Shown here in pieces: positions 1 through 12,107 of a DNA stretch of 64,000 bases. A program made the position numbers and the translations under genes. Within the stretch, counting starts at the first letter, position 1, and every line of letters begins with the position of its first letter. The DNA is from Ceratopteris richardii. Lineage: Eukaryota; Streptophyta; Polypodiopsida; Polypodiales; Pteridaceae. Below the pieces are notes generated by a model. It saw only the letters and a program-made list of their open reading frames with translations, ran no database searches and was not told the origin of the DNA. The stretch spans positions 139,334,248 to 139,398,247 of the forward strand of contig CM035423.1 in NCBI GenBank assembly GCA_020310875.1, written 5' to 3'.

Positions 1-322
1 TATTGGAGTAAAAACCATGTATTTTGATAGAGACCTCAAGGAGAACAATGCAAAATTTGGCTCCTCACTATAGTGCTTGTGAATAACACAAAAAGTGTCT
101 AGGTTCAATTTTGGAAGATAGTGGATAATTGAATGAATATCCACCTTTGCTTTTCCTTTCTCTTCTATGGCTTTTCTTGTTCCCTTGCCCCTGCCAAGGT
201 AGTTGTCTTCATCCAATATAGTTAACTATGGTAAAAATGAAAAAGAAGGTCAGATGAAGTGCAAGCACACTTAAGGAGTAATGAAAAGTAACTTGAAACA
301 AACAAACAAAAACCAAGAGACC

Positions 323-387
323 CGACTGATGCAAGCGATTAGGGACTTCAAAGAAATTCACATGGTTGATATTGCTTGCATTAGTTG
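323..387. repeat. Foldback repeat (diverged member)
   Basis: The left arm CGACTGATGCAAGCGAT pairs with the right arm ATTGCTTGCATTAGTTG across a loop of about 30 bases. The arm core GATGCAAGCGAT is the one seen in the foldbacks at 496, 29568, 31734 and elsewhere. It is repeated at 63018-63082. Confidence 0.7.
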
Positions 388-495
388 TTATCAATATCTC
401 TTTGCAAACTACCTAGAAACATGTTATATTTGCTGAAGAACGTGAATTTTTACATAGCCAGATGTCTATTATCAATGCTACATGCAACTCCTAGA

Positions 496-564
496 CACGA
501 CCAATACAAGCGATAAGGCCCAACGAAAAATATCCGATGGGCCTTATTGCTTGCATCGGTCCTG
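496..564. repeat. Foldback repeat
   Basis: Arms of about 25 bases, CACGACCAATACAAGCGATA.. and its near complement ..TTGCTTGCATCGGTCCTG, extend through GGCCCA/TGGGCC and leave a loop of about 15 bases. It lies inside a tandem unit of about 215 bp (481-695) that also occurs at 29549-29980. Confidence 0.8.
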
Positions 565-690
565 ATCGATTTCTCACACTTCAAATGGAGATCTTGGACA
601 AAACCAATACAAGCTAAAGATGTTGCATCGGTCGCATCTCATTTCCTAAGCCCAAAATTCTTGAGAATATATTTAACTATATACCTTGAC

Positions 691-695
691 ATCAT
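691..695. repeat. Target-site duplication of element B (left)
   Basis: ATCAT precedes the LTR start TGTGGAAGG at 696. The right copy is GTCAT (29544-29548), one mismatch. The paralogous uninterrupted units at about 29757 and 29967 confirm that the flanks join here. Confidence 0.75.
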
Positions 696-1430
696 TGTGG
701 AAGGGGAATCAAGAAAAAAGAGAAGAAGAAGAAAATCAAAGAATAAAGTTGCTCAATAAGGAATAAAGAAGTCAAAAAAACGACCAACTCTCTGCCCAAA
801 GCCTCGCAGGGGCATGCATCAGGCAACAACGCCAAAGGCCCAGGTCCTCAGGAGTGGAATTAAAGAAAGATAACAACCAGGACATTCATGGGAGGTTGCA
901 CACAGCTTCCTCATCCACTAAGAGCTGGCGGTGAAGCGAAACAAGTCGACGAGAGAGACAGAACACATAGGATGCTTCATCGGATAAGATAACCAATTGT
1001 CTGAAGGTCCTAGGTGTCTCCTCATCCAGTGGATGCGTGCGGTGAGAAGAAATGGAACAGATCTTGAAGAATGACAAAGAAGATTCAAAAATAGGACCTT
1101 TTAAATGTAATGCTCTCTTAAAAGAGAGTAGAGGTCAGCAAATTAAGGCGTGCGGTGGCAGAAGGCAAACAGGCCCAAAGCAACACAACACGGGAAGGTA
1201 TGTGAGTAACAAGGACGGATCAAGGCCAAGAAGTATACATGAAGAAGTGCAAGAAGATATGTAGCAGGTAATGATCCTTCCACTGATAGTGTGCGTGGAT
1301 GCTGGACTTAATACAACAACCAAGATTTGTGATGTATGGAATAGCAAGGGGCAAACAGAAGCAAAGGACATACCTCGGATAAAAGAACAAATTCTCTGAC
1401 AGTCCTTATCGCTTCTTTGACCACTGGGTA

Positions 1431-2267
1431 TGTTAGTCGGCCGCCGGATTGGCAAATGTAAAATTGAATCTTGTGTTCGCACGCGCGAAAAGTGGTTACA
1501 CAACAGTTGTAATTTCTTATATAAAGCAATGTAAAGAGATGCTCACGGACGACGAGTTTGTAAACTATTGAGTTTTTCTGAGTAATCCGTTATCTCCTTG
1601 TCTGTATTTGTTGTCTATGAGTGTTATCTCTTGATCTTTGTTGTGGTTGTGAGTGTTATTCATCATACAGTAACTCATCGAAGTGTTGTCTGAAGTGAAT
1701 CGTTTGCAAATCCTTGTTGCAATCGTGTGTTAAGAGCGCGTATTGGGTTAGTACTAGTTTTTGGAATGTTCTGCCAAGTGGTTGGGTGAGGTCTATAGAA
1801 TTGTGATAGTGCGCTAACACATCGAAGTTTAGGCTGTCTTCAGTGTTGAAATCTGTCATCATACGATAAGGGTTAAGTTGTAGTAAGGGATCTTGAGTTG
1901 CATAATGGGTCTTTAGTGCGATGTAATTGAACGATTTAGTTCTCTGTGTTTCGGACGATCAGCGGATTGCGGTACCTATCTGGTAAAGATTGAACCCTTT
2001 CCCTTGTCTCTGATATCTTCAGTAAGTTTATCACTGTAGTATTTTCGTGTATTCGTTACATGATGGCCGAGCTAAGACGTGAACAGTGATTGTCTGAGTA
2101 TAATGGAATCTTGTTAGAGTTTCAGTATCTCTCTGTATCTGAAGTGGTTGTATTTGGGAACTAAGTAAAGGGCCTCTGTCTCACAGACCCCTACCACTCC
2201 CAAGAACCCACTTAGGTGCTTAAATGCATTTCTGACAGTTACACACGCATTTAGTAAGCGTTTAACA
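1431..2267 (+). repeat. 5' LTR of element A
   Basis: It begins TGTTAGTCGG and probably ends TTAACA at 2267, giving a TGTTA/TAACA pair. The first 644 bases align with 10602-11304. A TATATAAAG box lies at 1518-1526. About 57 bases present in the right LTR near 10730-10785 are missing here after GACGACGAG. The exact 3' end is inferred from the terminal motif and the primer-like site that follows. Confidence 0.7.
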
Positions 2268-2449
2268 CTAGTGCCGTCTCTGGGAAGGTGGCATCAAGAT
2301 TGCCATTTACCTCACGAAAGTGTTATCAAAATTGCCATTTATCTGTGGGAAGGTGGCAACAAATCAAATTGTTGCAAACCTGTTGTGGAAACGTGATTGT
2401 AAAATTTCTTTTGACAGTAATAGTACGCGATTAGTACAAAAAATGATAC
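2268..2449 (+). other. Element A leader and primer-site remnant
   Basis: Right after the LTR, CTAGTGCCGTCTCTGGGAAG resembles the TGGCGCCGT..GGGGA primer sites of plant gypsy elements. It is followed by short direct repeats built from GGGAAGGTGGCA and ATTGCCATTTA (2278-2365). The gag start codon is at 2450. Confidence 0.5.
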
Positions 2450-4458
2450 ATGCCGGTTACTCGATCCGGTAAAACGTATCCAAAGAACAGACAGCCTGGG
2501 GTACCTAACCTGCTAAAGACGCCTCCAGGAGGTACAAGCGCGAGAACCAAACCAGTTGACAAGAAAGTAAAGAACGTTAGCAGTGATTCCGGTCATATTC
2601 CGGTGGAACGTACTGCATCTCTGATAGATTCCGGTATATTTCGGCACAGTCTGTCAAAAATATGGTAACTCCAGAATCCACCAGAACACAGCCTGAAGTT
2701 AACTTAACAACATTGAGTAAAGATTCAAATTTTTTGACGAATAGGAACGCCTTAGCCAAAGAAACCAGTGAAGAAGAAGGAGTACTTTGTTTTGGTGAAA
2801 AATCGACACCCTCCGGTGATATTTCGGTACAAGTCACTAAGAATTTACGGTTTTCCGGTGACGAGTTACCATTTCTTGGTGAATCTTCAGCCCAATCACC
2901 GCTATTAGGAGTAAGCCTTCCTACATTTGACATCAAGAAGGAAGGAAACTTGTTCGAAACCGAGATTTGAAATATACTGAAAAAGATCATCGAACCAAAA
3001 AGTGCGCAGGCTGACACAGACTCCGACAGTTCGGATATTCAGCCTGAGTACATAGGAGATAGTCGCCACACAACCATCAGCACGATGAACGGACAACAGC
3101 AGCAGCAACAACAACAACAACACCAGCAGCAACAACAACTATGCCCACCAAGGCCGACTCCGACAGGAGTAACGTACACCAAATTTGGTGGATTCCCAGG
3201 AGATGACCCGGATGCTCATGTGCGCACATTCGAAATAAGCTACACAGTTCTCAACCATCCACCTGATCCGACATATAAGGCTATTGTTTTCCAATCGACA
3301 TTGGTCAACAAAGCAGCTAGATGGCTTACAAAATATGATATTAACCATTTCGGCACCTATGAAGCAATAAGGGATGCCTTTTTGCAGAGATTCAGACTAA
3401 AGAAGAATCCAGCCAAAACTTTTGACTACCTACAAAACAATAGACAGAAGATAAATCAAACTGTACAGGAGTATGCCACTCTATTCAGAACTCATTTGAG
3501 GCAGTTACCACCAGCACATGCCAACCTACCGGATGACGTTATTACTCAGTGGTTTATCAATGGATTGATCCCGCAACTTAAACAGATTATGATCATATGC
3601 TGTGTAGGAGCTATGATGCTAGATGCAGTGATTGCAATGGCTCTGCAGCTGGAAAACAAGGTTTGCGGATTTATAGAAGATCTGGAGTGGCTAAAAGCAA
3701 ATAGAAATACCACCAAAGATCCGACCAGACAGATGTATTGCACTACATGCAAGAATTCAAGCTATACTAGTGCCACTTGTGCACTTAATCAGTTGTTTTG
3801 TGCTATCTGCAACACTACCGGACACACCACCAAAAACTACGCATATAACGCCAAAGTGCAGGGAACAACGACTGTCAATGCAATTATACAGGAACCAGGG
3901 CATCCTGCCAATCACTATGTTCCTCCGCAAATGAGAGACAACGAGCAATAAGGATATCGAAATTACAAAGGACAGAGAAATAACAACTATAATGCAAACC
4001 GCTGGCAGACCGGACCGCCACCGGAAAATCCCAATTTGCCACCACCGTGCTGTCATTTCTGTGGTGAATTTGGCCACATTAGAAGATTTTGTAAGGATGC
4101 AGCTGAGTATGATCAGAGGAAGAAAGAACGACAAAACCGGATGACTAATATGGTGCAAATCACACCAGTAGAAACACACGCTGCAGTAGTTCAGACCAGG
4201 TTTGGAAGGCCGTTACAACCAGCAGCCAAAATATTTGAACCAGGTATCAGAGAACAACAAAGGATGTATGATAAGGCTAGTCAATGGACCACCGTAGAAC
4301 CCCCAGTGTTTCTAGATCCTATTCCGGTAACCCAAATACCATTAACCGATGAAGGGACACAGAAACAAGATTCTAACTCCGTAGCAGGCATATCATCTTC
4401 AGCAGCTACATCATCTTCAGCCGGTGCATCATCTTCCGAGACAGCAGAAAAAATATAA
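2450..4458 (+). pseudogene. gag: Element A gag (capsid/nucleocapsid), decayed
   Basis: The reading begins with MPVTRSGKTY at 2450, shifts frame near 2662, then stays in one frame to 4458 with stops at 2968-2970 and 3949-3951. A polyglutamine run (3094-3140) precedes the capsid-like domain at about 3160-3600, with the usual gypsy gag pattern (AARWLTKYD.., ..FLQRFRLKKN..). Two cysteine-rich motifs follow: a degenerate one at about 3738-3840 and a good CX2CX4HX4C knuckle (CHFCGEFGHIRRFC) at about 4048-4090. The TAA at 3949 follows a CAA codon and is probably itself CAA changed by C-to-T. Gag packages the element RNA into cytoplasmic particles; this copy cannot make an intact protein. Confidence 0.85.
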
Positions 4459-4520
4459 CTCAATCGCAAAAAGCATGGGAGATTTTATCTAAAGCATCCA
4501 TTACTCTTCCCCTTGGGCAA

Positions 4521-5340
4521 TTGCTGGCATTAGTACCAGGATTTAGAGAACAATTCCAACAACAGTTCAGTCCTGTGCCTTCCTGCATTCCCGCGACAGC
4601 AACAATGCAACCAGAACCTGATTCTATGGTCGATCATTCAGTTCCTTTGATTACGGTATGGTATAAAAATCATAAAATCACACAGGTACTAGTTGATGGA
4701 GGATTTGGTGTCAACATTGCTAGTACTGCACTATGTAAAAAGTTAGGGTGGACCGAAATCGAACGAGTTCAGTTTTTGTCAGAATGGCCGACCAATCAAC
4801 AGTCCATCCCATAGGACTTGTACGAAATGTACCAATCACTTTACAAGGTACAACGTTTAAAATTACCTTTGCCATACTAGATTTACCGGAATCCACTCTT
4901 GATTACAACCTCCTTTTCGGCCGACCTTGGCTGAAGCATGCTAAGGTGATACAGGATTGGTCTGCACAAGAACTCACTTTCAAAGATAATAACCGTAAAT
5001 ACGTTGTAAAATTAGATGCTATACAACCTTGTGAGTTGCATGCTAGACCGTATTTGGCGGAACCAGTTCATATGCTAGATGGTTTGTCAGATGATGAAGA
5101 AGAAGAGTTTCTGAAAAATAACATTGACTTGATCTCCCTAGGAACTGTTGATCTACAATCTGTTGTAGATAATTGGAATCCTTCAGTTTGTATGGTGATG
5201 ACTGTAACAGAACAAGATATGAAAGAAGAAACAGCCACCATAGATGACGCTGATTTACAACAATTGTTTAAGCCAGTAGAGAATACAGAGAAGCCTCGAC
5301 AATTTTATGTTCCAGAAGATCAACTGACCACTTACAATTT
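4521..5340 (+). pseudogene. pol: Element A protease region
   Basis: The N-terminal half (4521-4814) holds the active-site region VLVDGGFGVNIAS at about 4686-4725; the second half continues in another frame from about 4785 (MADQSTVHPIG.., ..NLLFGRPWLKHAKV). A one-base frame slip separates them. The D-G-G triad instead of D-S/T-G occurs in some plant gypsy lineages, so it need not be damage. The role would be maturation of Gag-Pol. Confidence 0.75.
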
Positions 5341-6850
5341 AGAAGATGAAGCAAATCCACGACCTGTTAAAATAAAGGAGAACTTACCAGAATTATTTCA
5401 AGCAGATCTAATCCAACTACTTCGCAAATTTTCTGATGTATTTGCATGGGATTACGAAGATATGAAGGGTTTGCACCCGCGCATCTATCAACACAGGGTC
5501 ATGCTGAAGCCGGAAGCAAAACCACTTAAGGAACCCAGCTACCGGATGAACCCGAACTATGCATCACAAGTAAAGGTAGAACTTGATAGGCTACTCAAAG
5601 TCGGATTTATTGTACCAGTAGAGCATGCTGAATGGATCTCTCCAATTGTTATTGTCCCTAAAAAGAATAAGAAGTTACGAATATGTGTAGATTACCAAAA
5701 ACTAAACGCAGCGACAGTGCCTGATCCATTTCTGCTCCCTTTTCTTGACACAATGCTTGATAGAGTAGCAGGACATGAAATTTATTCATTCTTAGATGGG
5801 TACAGTGGGTATAATCAAGTTAGAATGGCTGAACAAGATATACCAAAGACCACCTTCATTACCAACTGGGGTGTTTTCGCATGTACTGTTATGTGGTTTG
5901 GATTAAGAAATGCCCCAAGTACATTCCAAAGGTGCATGCAGGAAATATTTTCTCCTTACCTTACTTCTTTTATGCAAGTATATCTTGACGATTTTTCAAT
6001 TTTCGGTAAGATGATAGCACACCTGTTCCATTTACGGTGCTGCTTTGAAAAATGCAGAGAATATAGACTCTGTTTGAACCCAAACAAATCTGTGTTTGCG
6101 GTTTCATGTGGCAAGCTACTTGGTCACATTGTATCTACACAGGGCATACAGGTGGATCCAAATAAAATCACAACTGTGTTAGAAGCACCTGAACCCACTA
6201 CACCAAAGGAAGTGATGCGTTTCATGGGCCAAGTAAGATGGCATGGACGACATTTACGATGGCTTGCTCACTTGGCAATACCTCTGAACAGATTAATCAC
6301 CAAGACTCCTCGATAATTTGAGTGGACTCAGGAATGTCAGATAGCATTTGATCGCTTAAAGTGTTTATTAACACAAGTTCCTATCTTACAGCCTCCTTAC
6401 TGGGATCGCCCATTTCATGTATTTGTTGATGCTTCAGACATAGCAATAGGGAGCATTTTAATGCAACAAACTGATAAGTGGTTCAGACCAATGTACTATG
6501 CAAGTCGAAGATTAGCCCCTGCTGAAAAGAATTACTCTGTAACAGAAAAAGAATGTCTAGGTCTAGTATATTCTGTCAAAAAATTCAGACATTATTTGCT
6601 GGGCCGTAAATTTACTTTTCATATAGATCATGCTGCACTTGTTTATCTGGTTCGGCAATAGCATCTAGGTGGTCGATTAGCACGATGGGTTATACTTTTA
6701 CAAGAATTTGATTACGAAGTCATTCATCGGCCAGGCAGTTCACATACCTTAGCAGATTTTCTCTCTCGCTTAGATTTTGGTGAAGCTCCGGTCGGTGTAG
6801 ATGACACAACTCCGGCGATTTATGTCTCTAAACCAACGAATGATGAAATT
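5341..6850 (+). pseudogene. pol: Element A reverse transcriptase and RNase H
   Basis: RT begins at about 5400 (LLRKFSDVFAWDYEDMKG) and has the motifs WISPIVIVPKKN, SFLDGYSGYNQV, FGLRNAPSTFQR and YLDDFSIFG (about 5980). RNase H follows with HVFVDASDIAIGSIL (about 6415), ASRRLAPAEKNYSVTEKE and the C-terminal ADFLSRL (about 6752). All of this is in one frame, with in-frame stops at 6314-6316 (TAA) and 6659-6661 (TAG). There is no frameshift. Both stops follow from one C-to-T change in a glutamine codon. Confidence 0.88.
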
Positions 6851-8140
6851 ACAGACCCACCTATGCCATCTACATACTATGATAAAATATTGACCTTTCT
6901 CACTGATGGATGCCTTCCATCTCAGACTTCTACGGCAATACGCAGGAAAATTGCAGTTTTTAGCCGTCGATTTCGGTTGATTGCTGGAGAATTATACTAT
7001 GTGGATCATACTGGAATTTTACTTCGATGTATTCCACCACATGAAGTTGACTGAGTCATTAATTTGGCTCACTCAATTCCTTCCGGTGGCCATTTTGCTG
7101 CAGACTTAACACACCTGAAAATTCTGCAGAGTGGACTTTGGTGGCCAACTATGTACAGGGATGTAATGCAGTTTATCAAAAATTGTGATAATTGTTAAAG
7201 CTCTGGACAGCCGTTACCATGGCATTTTTTCCCTCTGCAACCTGTGCTGCCATTGGAACCTTTTTAGAAATGGGGTCTAGATTTCATTGGACCTATCACA
7301 CCACCAGCAATCTTCAATAACAATCGTTATATTTTGACATGTACTGATTATGCTACCAGATGGGCAGAAGCCTGGGCTTCACGGTCTGCTACAGCTGTTG
7401 CGGTAGCAAAGTGTTTGCTAACCGATGTCTTTCCACGTTTTGGTTTACCCCTGGAACTTGTTACTGATCAAGGCACTCATTTTGTCAAAAATTTAAGGAA
7501 AGTACTTACACATTCGTTCCAGGTCATGCATAAGTTTAGTTCTCCATATTATCCTCGTGCAAATGGTTTGGCTGAGAGTACAAACAAATCTTTGTTGAAT
7601 ATGCTCCGAAAACTCATTTTAGAAGCACCAGAAAGATGGGATCAAGTGCTACCTGTAGTATTATGGGCATATCGGACTACATACAATGTAACAACAGGAT
7701 TAACCCCCTTCAAACTGGCTTATGGCTTAGAAGCAATAGCACCAATGGAGATAGTTATACCAAGTTTACGAGTAGCCATCAATCAAAAACTACTACCGGA
7801 AGAATCACTGTCCTTTCGGTTAGATACACTCAGAGAATTAGACGAGCAACGATGGCATAGTTTTTTGACTATGCAGGCAGTACAGCTAAGACAAGCTCAC
7901 ACACATGACCGATATCTAAAGACCCCAATTTTTTCAATAGGACAACTTGTACTCTTGTACAATGCAAAGTCGAATCACTCTGCGGGCAAATTCAAGTTGC
8001 GATGGTTTGGTCCCTACCGAATCTCTGAGCAAGTGGGCCCAACAACTTTTTGGTTGACTACGCTGACCGGAATCCCTCTTACGAAAGTCATTAACAGTTC
8101 CAAGGTGCGGCCGTATCAACACACGTCTAACCCGCACTGA
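6851..8140 (+). pseudogene. pol: Element A integrase
   Basis: It has a single H2C2 zinc module (AHSIPSGGHFAAD..CDNC, about 7067-7196), then the catalytic core with D in GLDFIGPI (about 7275), D in VTDQGTHF (about 7465) and E in GLAESTNK (about 7570). The C-terminal GPY/F-like region ends at SKVRPYQH (8100-8140). In-frame stops at 7052-7054 (TGA), 7196-7198 (TAA) and 7265-7267 (TAG) are in the same frame as RT. No second protease follows, unlike elements B and C. Confidence 0.88.
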
Positions 8141-8478
8141 AATGTTTTGCGGTTAGCCGCGTCTTTTGGCGTTCACTTTTCTTTTCTTTTCTTTTCTTTT
8201 ATTTTTGCGTGCTTAAATAAATAAGTCTGTAAATATCCGCGTTTTGAACCCTATGACTAAAGCCGCCCTGCCCTTTCGAGCTCTTCATGCATGCATACCG
8301 AAGTTAAGAATTATCATCTCAATACCGTGTGATTATTACTGCTTTTGATTACTCTCTGCTACAGCACAACTACATAACCTTCTCCATTTCGCCAAAAATC
8401 GCTATTGTGTTTGCGTGCTTTGTATGATCGTGAAATCCCTGTGTGCCTGCGTTTTGAGCTTGCTATCTTTGTTGCGCC
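8141..8478 (+). other. Element A pol-ORF4 spacer with candidate 3' splice site
   Basis: There is no gene here. A pyrimidine-rich CTTTTGATTACTCTCTGCTACAG (ending 8364) fits a 3' splice acceptor upstream of the ORF4 start at 8479. The spacer also has a TTTTC repeat (8178-8204). Confidence 0.4.
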
Positions 8479-10560
8479 ATGGAAGCTTTGGCTAACTATG
8501 CCGCTTTCCGTGATGGACTCCCTGCCGACGTAGGAGAGTTCCTGTGCAACCATGGGCTTGCAAATTTCGCTGAATTGCCTTGGCATTCAGTGGAATCCCA
8601 CCCCTTCTTTGCCCAGATCATTTCCGCCATCGCTCAAGCACCCGCCAACGAGCGAAGTTGGGCTTTCACATCTTTACTTGCCCGAACAGTAATCACCTTC
8701 CAGACCTTTGCTGAGTCGTTTCGACTCCCATCGCAAGGTCGCGAAAATGGCCCGAGTCTACCAGTTGCCAGAATGATAGAGTTGTTCCCCAGATATTCAT
8801 CCAATGAATACGCCATCCTATGTCGACCGGAACCAGAAAGATCCGCCCTCCAATTCCTAGTAGCAATCCTAAACCTACAGAAGCGCACTTACGGCATATC
8901 CCGGCCATTTAACTCTGCCATAGACTTAGCTGCCCGTGAGCCAATCAACTTCGCATCATACTTCTTCCACCGTATCCACAAAGAGTGCGTAGCAATAATC
9001 AAACAAGTAAACAAGGGAAGCACGCCTAGATCTAGATTGCCACACATCCTGTCATTCCTCTTTCCGACAATCCTGGCAGCCCAACCACCACCCCGAGGGC
9101 CTGTTCTGAGACATGAAGAATTGGTACAACTACTAGAGAACGATCATGAAGAAGATGAAGAGGAACTCAACCAGCTCTTCTGCCGAAAAAGAATCAGAAT
9201 CAGCTCATCTGAGAGTGAAGCACAGAATTCAGCCTGAGATGATAAAGAAGAAGAAAAGCAAGAAGAAGACACCTTTCACGACACCGCCACATCAATGCAG
9301 CATGATTCCTCTGTGCAATCATCACCATCTGAGCAACAAGAACAGGAGGAGCAGACTGAAACAGAAACAAGCTCTACCGAAGAAGCATCCCAACAACAAA
9401 CTGAGCAGGAACAGCAAGAGGATGAACAACAAACCACAAATGAGGTAACAAAATCTAACCCTGCCATTCCCACCCCACCACCGGAACCGCCACTCAACCC
9501 CATCCTTCCTATCCCCTCCAATGCACCAATCAAACCTGCAGCTTCTTCAGCCTCATCCCCCAACTACTCTCCACCGAACTCACAACAACTGCTTATTGCA
9601 TCGTCTTCCCAACCTCGTCCCCCTCTTCCACCACCCTCCATTCCAGTATTTTCCCAGTTGGAATCTATGGGTCAGCTGTTTATAGATTTATCAAGACAAC
9701 TGCCGCAACAATTGAAGCAAATCACAGACAATGTTCGAGAAGATTTCCAACACAAATTAGAAGTAATGGAGGCAGATAGCACTCCCCTCCAGGAGGAACT
9801 ACAGGCGGTAAAGACTGAAAATCACGCGCTTCATGAACAATTACAGCAAGTACAGACCAGAATTCAAGAACAGGAACGAATTACAACTCAGCAAGATGAA
9901 GCCCTGGCAGCAGCAAAAGAAAAGGAGGAATTACTGCTTGTTGCCGATCCAGAAATAAGTAAACTGAATCAACTACTCAAAGATAAAGAAGATGCAACAA
10001 TGGCCTTAAACAATCTACTAGAAGAAACCAGAACGCATTTAGACGAAGAAGTAAAGAAAAGCCAAGAACAGCAAAGGGAGGCTAAATTGACAGAAGAAGA
10101 ACTCCATAGAACAAACGAGGCTCTAACATATGTCAACACAATGTTGAAACACTATTTGGCAAAAGAAGCTCAAGCACAAAAAGAAATCGCACAGCTTCGA
10201 CGAGAAAGAGATGCCTACTCCACAATGATACAATATCAAAATCAAGAAATTGAAAGAAGAGAAAATCAAATAAGCAATAAGAAAGAACGGGTAATCAATA
10301 TGCAGAAGCAAGCTGCAGAAATGAAGGTTTCAAGAGATGCAGCCCTGTCCAATGAGTTCTACCTACAGGAAGCCTTTCTGAAAACACAGGCAGAGATTTT
10401 GCTCACCGAAGCGATAGCATTAAGTTCTGTTAGAGTAGATGCACAGCTAGTAGAGCCGGAAACCCTTAAACAGATGTTAGAAACTCTAAAGAAAAAGATC
10501 GCCCGTACCTTTAGATTAGCTAGAAATATGTACTTAGAAGGAATAGTAGACGAGCAATAA
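8479..10560 (+). pseudogene. Element A ORF4 (downstream ORF of unknown function), one stop
   Basis: It starts MEALANYAAFRDG at 8479 and is open to 10560 in one frame except for a single TGA at 9235-9237. Residues 1-210 form a globular domain ending in a PINFASYFFHRIH..RLPHILSFLFP segment, which matches in pattern the PIN..IH..ALTRIIY segment of element C ORF4. An acidic stretch and a Gln/Pro/Ser-rich linker (about 9295-9650) follow, then a long heptad-rich coiled coil (about 9700-10400) and a short basic C-terminus. It has no transmembrane segment or signal peptide, so it is not an obvious envelope protein. The function is unknown. The long C-terminal domain of element C ORF4 is absent. Confidence 0.75.
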
Positions 10561-10601
10561 TTTTGTATAACCTACGGATTTGAGTCCACCGTGCATGCCA
10601 G

Positions 10602-11304
10602 TGTTAGTCGGCCGCCGGATTGGCAAATGTAAAACTGAATCTTGTGTTCGCACGCGCGAAAAGTGGTTACACAACATTTGTAATTTCTTATATAAAGCAA
10701 TTTAAAGAGATGCTTAGGGACGACGAGTCGTGGAATCACCAGACTGTTCGTCTGGGTGATTGTCTGAGCGTTACTGTAACTTTGTTTGTAAACTTCTGAA
10801 TTTTTCTGAGTAATCCGTTATCTCCTTGTCTGTATCTGTTGTCTGTGTCTGTTATCTCTTGATCTTTGTTGTGGTTGTGAGTGTTATTCATCATACAGTA
10901 GCTCATTGAAGTGTTGTCTGAAATGAATCGTCTGCAAATCCTTGTTGCAATCGTGTGTTAAGAGCGCGTATTGGGTTAGTACTAGTTTTTGGAATGTTCT
11001 GCCAAGTTGTTGGGTGAGGTCTGTAGAATTGTGATAGTGCGCTAATACTGCGAAGTATAGTGCTGTCTTCAGTGTTGAAATCTGTCATCATACGGTAAGG
11101 GTTAAGTTGCAGTAAGGGATCTTGAGTTGCATAATGGGTATTTAGTGCGATGTAGTTGAACGATTTAGTTCTCTGTGTTTCGGACAATGAGTGGATTGCG
11201 GTACCTATCTGGTAAAAATTGAACCCTTACCCTTGTCTCTGATATCTTCAGTAAGTTTATCACTGTAGTGTTTTCGTGTATTCGTTACATGATGGCCGAG
11301 CTAA
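10602..11304 (+). repeat. 3' LTR of element A, truncated
   Basis: It begins TGTTAGTCGG and aligns with 1431-2074, ending at GAGCTAA. About 193 terminal bases found in the left LTR are missing, and adjacent B sequence starts with TTCCCTC. The shared AA at the junction suggests a microhomology deletion. The TATATAAA box is at 10689-10696. Confidence 0.85.
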
Positions 11305-12107
11305 TTCCCTCAAGCCATGTAAATGCACTAGAGGAGTCCTCTAGATGCATAATCCCAAATCATTGTAATATATTTCTTGTAAAATAGTAGGAAAATAGAG
11401 ATTAGCCAATAAAGTGCCGGTCACTTGTGTGAAAGGACCATTTTTAGGGCACATGTATATAAGGCATTTTGTGACTCTTTGTAAAGACTTTTTGCCATTG
11501 TGAAGAAGAAGAGATCCTAATTTTTGGATTTGCTTCTTTCTTGCATACTTTCATCTTCTTTATGAGCTTCTATGTGTGTGTAATGCTTGGAATTTGTGTG
11601 TAAGATTGTTGTCTACCCCTCCCCATTGTTTTTGAGCTACTATAGTGTGTGTGTGTGAGCTAGTGCGAGTTGCGGAGTGAGTGTGGGTGTTTCCTGCCAT
11701 TCACTGTTTTGGTCATAACTTGAAGCACAGCTTTCACAATCGAGTGAAACTACCACCAATAGATGTGCGTCTTGTCGAGAGCTTCAAAATGAATCTGCTA
11801 TTGCCCATATTCGAAGTTTTGAGCTTGGAGATGTCCTCGATTTAGTGAAAACTGTTGTAAGTGGTATAGCAGCAGACACTTTCAGTAGTTAAGTGAGTTA
11901 GAGAGGTAGGTTAGTCTTTCCTCATGCATGTGAGCTGAATCACATCACTTTCCATCATGAGTGCACATGTCCTCATATGTTTGGTTAGGTCGGTTCTTCG
12001 GATTGATAATTAAGCGTGTGTCAATCCACCACTATATGCACTTGTGTGGCAAACGAGAATTAGTCTCTTTGGCACAAGTCCCTAAGGCTTTGTGAATTAG
12101 GTACACA

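Larger units (their letters stand above)
481..695 (-). repeat. Tandem exon-intron unit, copy left of element B
   Basis: The unit holds a foldback (496-564), a second small inverted repeat near 602-640 (ACCAATACAAGC..GTTGCATCGGT), and on the minus strand the copy of an exon end followed by a GTATAT donor at 684. Further units lie at 29549-29765 and 29766-29980. Element B separates this unit from the others: B inserted at ATCAT/GTCAT, and joining the flanks restores the sequence seen in the other units. Confidence 0.75.
1..1305. repeat. Segmental duplication, copy 1 (host flank plus start of element B LTR)
   Basis: This stretch recurs at the window end (62698-64000) with about 2% differences counted by eye and a few one-base indels. 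It contains host flank (1-695), two foldbacks, and the first 610 bases of the element B LTR in the same insertion site. The two copies resemble each other more than the two LTRs of B do, so B was already inserted when the segment was duplicated. Apart from the foldbacks and part of a tandem unit, I see no gene in 1-480. Confidence 0.85.
1431..11304 (+). mobile_element. Ty3/gypsy element A, decayed
   Basis: The order is LTR - gag - protease - RT - RNase H - integrase - ORF4 - truncated LTR. It inserted into the left LTR of element B. It is a different lineage from B and C: it has one integrase zinc module, no second retropepsin, and a YLDD reverse transcriptase motif. No target duplication can be seen because the 3' LTR end and adjacent B sequence were deleted together. 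Confidence 0.9.
696..12107 (+). repeat. 5' LTR of gypsy element B, split by element A
   Basis: Positions 696-1430 and 11304-12107 match the intact right LTR 27844-29543 in order. It begins TGTGGAAGG and ends GGTACACA. About 164 bases present in the right LTR (28579-28743) are missing at the junction with element A. A TATATAAGG box lies at 11456-11464 after a CCAAT motif near 11405. Left and right LTRs differ at roughly 5% by eye, so B is the oldest of the elements whose two LTRs could be compared. Confidence 0.85.

Noticed and set aside
886..1264. Small frames on both strands in the B LTR
   Set aside because: They recur in all LTR copies without conservation of a start and stop and have no coding character.
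9276..9563. Cys/Ser-rich minus-strand frame
   Set aside because: It is antisense to the Gln/Ser/Pro-rich linker of A ORF4.
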